The notes below the pieces were generated by a model that saw only the letters and a program-made list of their open reading frames with translations, did no database searches and was not told where the DNA came from. 45,671 nucleotides of DNA from Paramacrobiotus metropolitanus (taxonomy: Eukaryota > Tardigrada > Eutardigrada > Parachela > Macrobiotidae), in assembly GCF_019649055.1 (NCBI RefSeq), contig NW_026570554.1, positions 1-45,671 of the forward strand, written 5' to 3'. Of this stretch, positions 39,360-45,671 are shown piece by piece (the first letter of the stretch is position 1; each line of letters begins with the position of its first letter). A program made the position numbers and the translations under genes.

Positions 39360-39382
39360 GGGGGTTGGGGTTCTGGGAGGGG
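39360..39382 (+). repeat. G-quadruplex-type G runs
   Basis: Four G runs (GGGGG, GGGG, GGG, GGGG) separated by 1-4 bases. A related sequence with an 11-G run lies at 39545-39578, following a diverged copy of the same CCGGTGCCGCGTCAGGGG-like segment. Confidence 0.5.
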
Positions 39383-39418
39383 TTATAGTACTTTCAAAGT
39401 ACTGCTTTATCTACAGAT

Positions 39419-39536
39419 TAATGCAATACTTTGCAGGTGAAAATGTGAATGAAAAAATGTGAAATCTGAAAATATAAAAATGTGAAAATATGAAAACGTG
39501 AAAATTCGAAAATGCAAAAATGTGAAAAACTGGCTG
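39419..39536 (+). repeat. Low-complexity (GAAAATGT)n tract
   Basis: Irregular repeats of GAAAATGTGAAAATATGAAA type, ended by the second G-rich segment. The 82-aa minus-strand ORF across it is a by-product. Confidence 0.6.
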
Positions 39537-39728
39537 GTGTCGCTTCAGAGGTTTGGGGTTTTAGCCCGGGGGGGGGGGCGTGCCAGAACGTGAAAAAGTG
39601 ATCGCCGTATCGGCCTTTCCGGAAATCAAGCGCGTCTACCACAGTACAGTACAAGTATTGCTTCACTTCGCAGTACTGCTATACTTCAGATGCCCCAGCA
39701 CTTAATCGTCAGTTTCGGCCTGTTCGTG

Positions 39729-39985
39729 TAAATTTGGTGTGCAAATGCCAGTATAGTACTTAGCGTTTAGAACGACGACCTCTACACAATAAGTGCAAGT
39801 TTTGCAGCATTAAATTTTGCAACATTAATTTTTTTGGGAGTGTATATTTAATTAGATAGTATTTGCACGACACAGTATGTGGCGTACAAAATTTGGTGTG
39901 TAAATGCCAGTACAGTACTTAGCGTTCAGAACGACGACCTCTACACAATAAGTGCAAGTTTTGCAACATTAAATTTTGTTGTCAG
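39729..39985. repeat. Two direct copies of a ~100-bp unit
   Basis: 39729-39828 and 39890-39985 share TTTGGTGTG-AAATGCCAGTA, AGTACTTAGCGTT-AGAACG and CTACACAATAAGTGCAAG with few differences. No coding potential is seen. Confidence 0.7.
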
Positions 39986-40645
39986 TGACGTGTCAATCGC
40001 TGTCAATGGTACCTGCATTCCTGATCACTGTCCACTGCTGTTACCCAGGGGCTTGGGCTACAAGTATTACAAGCTTGTGCAATCAATACCCAATATCGAC
40101 CGCACGATGAGAAAGTACCAGTGAACTGCACCAGGGCGCACGGCGAGATGGGGAATTACCAACAATAGGGTAACAATTACAGCACTGCCATAAATAATTA
40201 ATATTGCACCAATACGGACGGTGCGACGGTAGTGATCAGTCAACAGTGCATTACACGGTACGTCGCGAAACAATTCAAACAAAGCAATTGGTACTTGACC
40301 ATAGTACTACAACTCGGCGACGACATAATTGTATGATTTATTAGCGCCTAAGTAAGTACACAAACAATGTTACATGCAGAAAAAGTGCATGTGCATGCAC
40401 CAATGGTGCAATTGAATGCACCATTGGTACGGATCTTTACTGGTGCCAATTTTCCTGCTGCTTTTATAACGAAATCAATTTTATATAGTTAATATTAAGC
40501 AATAAGCCAGTTGATCGACATTGTGTTTCTTTGGGTACTCGTACAGCAGCAAAAAAACAGTTACGACTGCTGCGTTTTTTGCCATTACTTTTGCGGTCTA
40601 AATACAGCCCAGCTCAGCCAAGTTGCGGCAGTTTTGTTAAATAAT
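39986..40645. other. AT-rich intergenic DNA, no gene seen
   Basis: Holds a copy of the TGGTACGGATCTTTACTGGT repeat at about 40420-40445. Nothing else is supported. Confidence 0.4.
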
Positions 40646-40836
40646 TATAAAGGGAATTTACCTGCTGAGGCCAGCACTCCCTGTACTTGATGCCGTCACC
40701 CGCATGGAGTGTGACGCTACGGCAATACATACGGTTAAATCAGGCGCGGTACCTAAGCACCATGTTTAGCCACAACGTAATACTCCAGCCGGCTGACGGC
40801 AGCAAGTACAGGGAGTGCTGGTAAATTCCCTTTATA
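40646..40836. mobile_element. Palindromic MITE, copy 2
   Basis: The ends TATAAAGGGAATTTACC and GGTAAATTCCCTTTATA are exact inverses. The inner part matches the element at 419-572, with CCAGCACTCCCTGTACTTG ends and the same CATACGGTTAAATCAGGCG middle. It is longer than copy 1, which lacks the outermost GGGAATTTACC. Confidence 0.8.
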
Positions 40837-41929
40837 TGAAATAATTGTATATACTGTTTCGTTTTTGAATTTGCAGTTATCTAGTGTAACTTTAACTGCA
40901 AATTTAGGAGCTTTAAAACCAGTACCCCTTGGTGTGCCAGTAGGGAGCCGAGCATTGGTTAAGGGAGTGGGGTAGCGGTCATTTTTAGGATGTTATACCG
41001 GCCTCTCTGAAGCATACACCAACAGATATTTTTACGTGGGCTTTTCGGGAGACTTTTAAGCAAACCGAAGCCTGTCCGTTATGGGTCAGCAAAAAAATCA
41101 AGCGCGATCAGTGCTCAGGCTGATCGCGAAACAATGTGCACTTCCCACAGGCTTATATGTTAAGACATACCTGCCGAAGAATGCGGTTGCCTAGCGCACA
41201 GAACTAAGTTACTTCAAGTTGATATTTTCCATGGATAAAACATGGATAACCTGAAGCGATTTGAGGTTTGAAAAGACATAAACTGTCCAGGCGGAGAAAT
41301 GCAATGACCGGGTGAACAGAATAAAAATTCGACGAAGCGGTTGCAAAAAATACGTATGGTTGTTCTTACAGTGTCTCGAAATGGAGTGTTTTAGGCGTAT
41401 TGTACGAGTGGAAAAATTTTTTATTGACGCTCAGGGCTTCGCAAATACGATTTCGCCAAAAATAATTACCCGTTGCATCCCGTGGCTGCGTTGGAAGCGT
41501 CTAAACGAGGTCCGCCCCCGATTCAAAGGTGCTTGCAGTCACACTGCAAAGGTCACCCAGGCTTGGCCGAAATCGGTTGAAGTATGGTACTTTTCGCAAG
41601 AGCAACAAATAACCAACAGCCCAACGTTACCACTTTTGGACAACAACGTCACCAGAATTTGTTAGCAAATTTCAAACAGGACTACTTTTACCATGCTGAG
41701 CGGGTCGAGACGCTTTTTTCAACTGGTTTATACGTTTATACGGTTTATACGGTTTATACTACCCTAATTTTGACCTTACGATTATTAGGAAAGCGGGCGC
41801 AGCGTAGAATCTTCAAGTGAAAAAGGTGTCGGATACACACGGCAACTAGGAAAAAATTAAATAACGAAGCATTTTACAACGGCTGACCTGCGCTAAGTTT
41901 TTGAAAACAACTACCACAACTTGGCGGAG
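40837..41929. other. AT-rich intergenic DNA with one stable hairpin
   Basis: A hairpin with 9-bp stem CGCGATCAG..CTGATCGCG and 8-base loop lies at 41103-41128. A short (TTTATACGG)n run is at about 41725-41760. The plus-strand frame 41312-41665 (117 aa) has no recognisable domain. Confidence 0.4.
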
Positions 41930-42965
41930 CAGGGCTGTAACTAATAAACGGCATCCGCAGGAAGCAAACTTCAGCAACAAAAAATGCATGAACATTTGGG
42001 GAACAGTTGCAGCACGTAGAAAACGCGCACAGGTACTTTTCCGACCGCCGGTGAACCAATTTAAAGAAAGCGCCGCTAATGGTGAAGCTTTGACAATGTC
42101 ACCAGGTCTTTTATGTATAAACAACTGCCTGAGTAGCTGTGTAAAAAATGCACTAAATAGGTGAGAACAGCCAAAAGCAGTTTACGAAGGCGACGGCAAT
42201 AGTCAAGAGAGGTGGTGCTAGAATTTAATTTGGAAAAATAGTGCGGACAGCCAAAAAGCGGAGTTTGTGAGAACAGCCACAAGGCTTCGCAAATTGGTGG
42301 AAAACATACAATGCATTCCCATACTTAATTGTATGTGACACCAAATTTATTTTTAAGGATTTTGAATTAATATTAGCGTTAATTTTGCTTATTAGCATTT
42401 TATCTTTAGCATTTTTACATTTTATTCTCTTACGCAAGTCATAAGTGCATACATTGTAGCTAGACACCCGTATCGGGAGTGACGGTTAGTTTTTGATCTC
42501 GGACACCGGTCTTTTTGTCTATTCCCACCTCTTCATATACGGGTGGCGGCGATTACTGGGTCTTTACGGAGACGTGAAAGCACAAACTGATTACGCGATC
42601 AAAATCATCAACAACTGAAAAAGCAGAAAAAGCAAAATTCAGCAACAATAAGATGCGAAAACATTTGGCGAAAAGTTGCAGCACAAAGAAAATGCGGCTT
42701 GACAGTTTTCCCGCCGGTGGCGGCCCAATCTCTTAAAGAAAGAGAGCCACTAGTGGCAGAGCTATAAAAATAAAAATCTGTAAACGAAGTCGTTTTGATG
42801 AAAGCAAAACATTTTTTAATTAATGTAATAAAGAGGAGCGAATAGCTAAAAGAGGCGTTGGAGGATGATGGCAATAACCAAAAGGTAGTTTTAGGACATT
42901 TTTAAAAAGCTGTGCGAACCGCCAAAAGATGGTGCGGAGTTGTAGGAATAGCCGCACCCTATTAA
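41930..42965. repeat. Old tandem duplication, period about 670 bp
   Basis: 41970-42090 and 42638-42762 share CAGCAACAA-AA-ATGC, AACATTTGG-GAA-AGTTGCAGCAC and CCGCCGGTG; 42170-42290 and 42850-42960 share CCAAAAG and GGCAATA-(T/C)CAA in the same order. The copies are strongly diverged. No ORF spans either copy. Confidence 0.5.
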
Positions 42966-44160
42966 GAAATATTTATGTTCAGTCGAGAATACTTTAAAAA
43001 TATTTAAAGAAAAGACGGGCGAATTACTAGCGCGGTTTACCATCTAAATTTACTAAATTTGGTTTCGAGCATACCTAAATCTTTGGTTGCGCAAGGATCT
43101 TCTGCTTACCCCTAACATAGAGTTCTGGGTGATTTAACGGTTCCAAAAAGATCTACAGAAATATATTAACTGGTGAATTCGTGCAAGGTGCATTTATAAG
43201 GTTCCTGAAGATGGGCACTATCCCAATCGCTTAAAAGCCCCCTAGCTCCATACAAGCATGCTAAAAGATTTCATTTTTCATACTGCGAATTTGCGATGAA
43301 AGGTGATACTGAAAAAGTCCAAAAAAAAAGCACAACCCATGTATGAAAATATTTAGAATTTATTTCACAAAACTGCCTCAAGTGGGCGGTCAAGCGCTGT
43401 AAATTAACTTCAGAATTTGTTCATAGACAATCTCGGGTGGTTAGTCTTAAAATAAAATGTTATCCTTCTAAATGTTAGCCCAATCAGGGTGCCATACCGG
43501 GCACTCCAACTGCGTCACGCACGAGAAGTCTAAAAGAACTGACTGTTTTTAAACAAAACTTTTTTCAAAAGAAAGACGTTTCTGAGGGATAAATGACAGC
43601 TTGGAAGAAATGACTCATAACTCAAAAAGATTTCGTATTGAGCGTTTTCAACAGACCTTATTGTCACGACTTGAAGGTGGCGTAATATCTTAAATATTAA
43701 CCCGCCACTGAGGGCGCACAAAACCAACTAATTATCGGCAACATAGCAACACAGGCACACTGCTTCCGCAGTTGCCATGCTGGACACACAGGTCACAGCG
43801 GACACAGTATCTCGTGACATAGTGCCACTACACTACGCCACACTTATGCTCCAAACTGATACCCTGCCTGTGCAAGTGTCAATAAAATTCGTTAGCACAT
43901 CACCGATCTACGGCGACCCGTTTTAGAATTGATAGAAAATATTTTGCTGTTATCGGACGCTTTTGCCTTTGCCGGCACCCGTCTAAATGCGCCGCTGATT
44001 AATTTTAAGACTGGCACACGCAAGCCTTCAAGGTGCAAAAAATTTGAAATAGAACATACGGCAACGCCTAATACATATTCTGGAAGAAAAGAGTTTGTAT
44101 TTCTTGGTTTCTTTGCCCGTGCCTTACGTATTTTTGTAACGGTTGTTATTCTCCTTGTCG
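42966..44160. other. AT-rich intergenic DNA, no gene seen
   Basis: No supported gene or RNA. The minus-strand ORF at 43892-44395 starts in the 105-bp repeats and is mainly a repeat by-product. Confidence 0.4.
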
Positions 44161-44556
44161 GCAAGTGACTGTGTATGTGGTTCACTGCTGGTTCACTGAT
44201 GGTTCTATGTGGTTCTATAGGTTCACCTGGTTCACGGGGTAGAGTGGTAGTGTGACAGTGTGTCTGCAAGTGACTGTGTACGTGGTTCACTGCTGGTTCA
44301 CTGATGGTTCTATGTGGTTCTATAGGTTCACCTGGTTCACGGGGTAGAGTGGTAGTGTGACAGTGTGTCTGCAAGTGACTGTGTACGTGGTTCACTGCTG
44401 GTTTACTGGTGGTTCTATGTGGTTCTATAGGTTCACCTGATCACGAGATAGAGTGGTTGTGTGGCACAAGTAAGCGCTAACATGGTTAGCTGGTGGTTCT
44501 ACAGTGGTTCTGTAGGTTCAGAACCAGTGAACCACTAATGTCCTAACTTGGACATT
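44161..44556. repeat. Foldback-type arm: 105-bp tandem repeats (right, inverted)
   Basis: About 3.5 units of the same 105-bp repeat as 5545-6318, in opposite orientation (TTCACGGGGTAGAGTGG landmarks at about 44231 and 44336, 105 bp apart). It ends GAACCACTAATGTCCTAACT, the inverse of the left terminus. Confidence 0.85.
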
Positions 44557-44558
44557 CT

Positions 44559-44569
44559 CTCAACCAGTT
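44559..44569. repeat. Possible target-site duplication of a foldback element (right)
   Basis: CTCAACCAGTT, identical and in the same orientation as 5409-5419. Confidence 0.45.
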
Positions 44570-44590
44570 AGTAAGAAGAAGTTGGATCGC

Positions 44591-45037
44591 ATGAACCGTC
44601 AACACGTCAACCGTCCCATTTGTGATGTGGAAAGAAAGCATGCCCGTAACCCGAAGATGGAAAGGAAATCAGCCTTGGACCACTACTTGTTGCCAACTAC
44701 TCTGCATCAGCCGCTCAACCTTGCGGACTTGATTCCATGGCCTAAGCCTACTTGGCGGAATTCCGTCAAAGCTCCGAGCCAGGACATCGCAGTTGCCGAG
44801 CCCGTCATGGAGTTTTCGTCCACTGTCCATAAATGTTCCTTAACAGTGGAAGATACCACCAAATTACCGCCGTACGGACTTTCCTTGGATTTCCTACGCA
44901 AACCTTGCTGGAGAGGTCGCCGCGCTGTTTCTTACATCGAAACGCCGGTAACCTTTGCTCACTTCAATCACGACCTGTATGGTGTTTCCGGAGAGTTACT
45001 TCTGTCTGCTTCCTACCTAAATAAAATTTTTCTCTGA
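44591..45037 (+). CDS. Weak ORF, unknown
   Basis: 148 codons from an ATG at 44591, more GC-rich than the surroundings, with no recognisable domain or repeat. It may be an exon or the remains of a transposon gene. The sequence after it to the window end (45038-45671) is unassigned, with two diverged copies of a GAATTCCGT-GC-ACCTG-type segment at about 45273 and 45473. Confidence 0.2.
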   Translation: MNRQHVNRPICDVERKHARNPKMERKSALDHYLLPTTLHQPLNLADLIPWPKPTWRNSVKAPSQDIAVAEPVMEFSSTVHKCSLTVEDTTKLPPYGLSLDFLRKPCWRGRRAVSYIETPVTFAHFNHDLYGVSGELLLSASYLNKIFL

Positions 45038-45671
45038 CCCGGATTCTTCGCCTTCGCTTAATTGTCTTCTGCTGCCATTGAATTCTTACCGCTTTTGCTG
45101 CCGTGACCTGTCTGCCTTTCACATTCCGGATCTTCAACCGGTTTGTTGTATTGTGCAACTTTTACGTGGCATAGATTACTTCTTTACTACCGGAACCGTG
45201 CTGCTTGCGGTTGACCTGTGGAATTCCCAGATCTACCGAAAAGTTTAGCTTATCGTTTTCTATTAACAGTAGGACGCAGTAAAAATTCCGTTGCTTCCTG
45301 TTTTGTGTGCAAGCTTCTTCGATTGTGTACGTTCCCATGTACCGCACTGCACGGTGTGAATTCCACCAAAGCAGCGCTTTACCTTCCAGTAGTGCGTCGT
45401 TGTATCACTTCGTCTTATATGGTATCGTTTTCGTGGTTGCAGTTAATTTTATTTTATTGTCGTTGCCGTAGGATGCGACAGGAATTCCGTCGCTACCTGC
45501 TTTTTGTACGTGCTTCATCGATTGCGGACATTTATTTTGTGAGCCGTACTGTACTTGACGTGATTTCCGTCGGAACAGCATTTAACATATAGCAGCATCC
45601 CAATCCAGGAATTAGGCGTGAATTTAGCTTAGTCTGAAACCCCAGACTAAAAAGCGTTCGTCTGTCTTGCT

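Overview
The window is animal nuclear DNA, probably from a small-genome invertebrate. It has an AT-rich background, a host gene with three 83-89 bp introns, many palindromic DNA transposons, and an LTR element whose primer site matches the 3' end of animal initiator tRNA-Met. I cannot name the species; a tardigrade-like or flatworm-like genome would fit.

Layout: 1-1058 is intergenic and holds two palindromic MITEs. 1059-3706 (minus) is a four-exon gene for a multi-pass membrane protein (796 codons, all junctions in phase). A 1.3-kb terminal-inverted-repeat element (3713-5014) sits right at its start codon, flanked by a 10-bp duplication that contains the ATG. 5425-6318 and 44161-44556 are inverted arrays of the same 105-bp tandem repeat. 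They look like the arms of a foldback-type transposon, and an 11-bp direct repeat lies just outside them.

Nested between these arms, 6804-36704 is one Ty3/gypsy-type LTR retrotransposon of about 29.9 kb, coded on the minus strand. Its LTRs are 436 and 439 bp and differ at 6 substitutions plus one 3-bp indel. It has a CCTG target duplication and a tRNA-iMet primer site. In sense order it carries: a 1.3-kb leader; an 806-aa coiled-coil ORF; Gag capsid and a CCHC zinc knuckle; a small repeat-bearing ORF; protease, RT, RNase H and integrase with an AT-hook tail; then about 12 kb of further coding sequence 3' of pol; then a 3.5-kb 3' region without long ORFs. The post-pol part comprises a helix-rich repeat protein in several pieces, a 1264-aa ORF and a two-piece ORF. 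This copy is damaged by three in-frame TGAs and several frame shifts, which fits about 1.4% LTR divergence.

The most unusual signal is a family of small hairpins spread over the whole retrotransposon. Stems vary (4-9 bp), while the loop is nearly constant: TTTGT or TGTGT on the plus strand, so ACAAA or ACACA in the element RNA. They occur in non-coding and coding sequence, in all three reading frames, and one paralogous pair shows a compensatory stem change. This suggests a nucleic-acid-level function of the element RNA or DNA, such as binding by its own Gag-like or accessory proteins. Right of the retrotransposon (36.7-44.2 kb) is AT-rich repeat-filled DNA with no convincing gene. 44.6-45.7 kb holds only weak ORFs.
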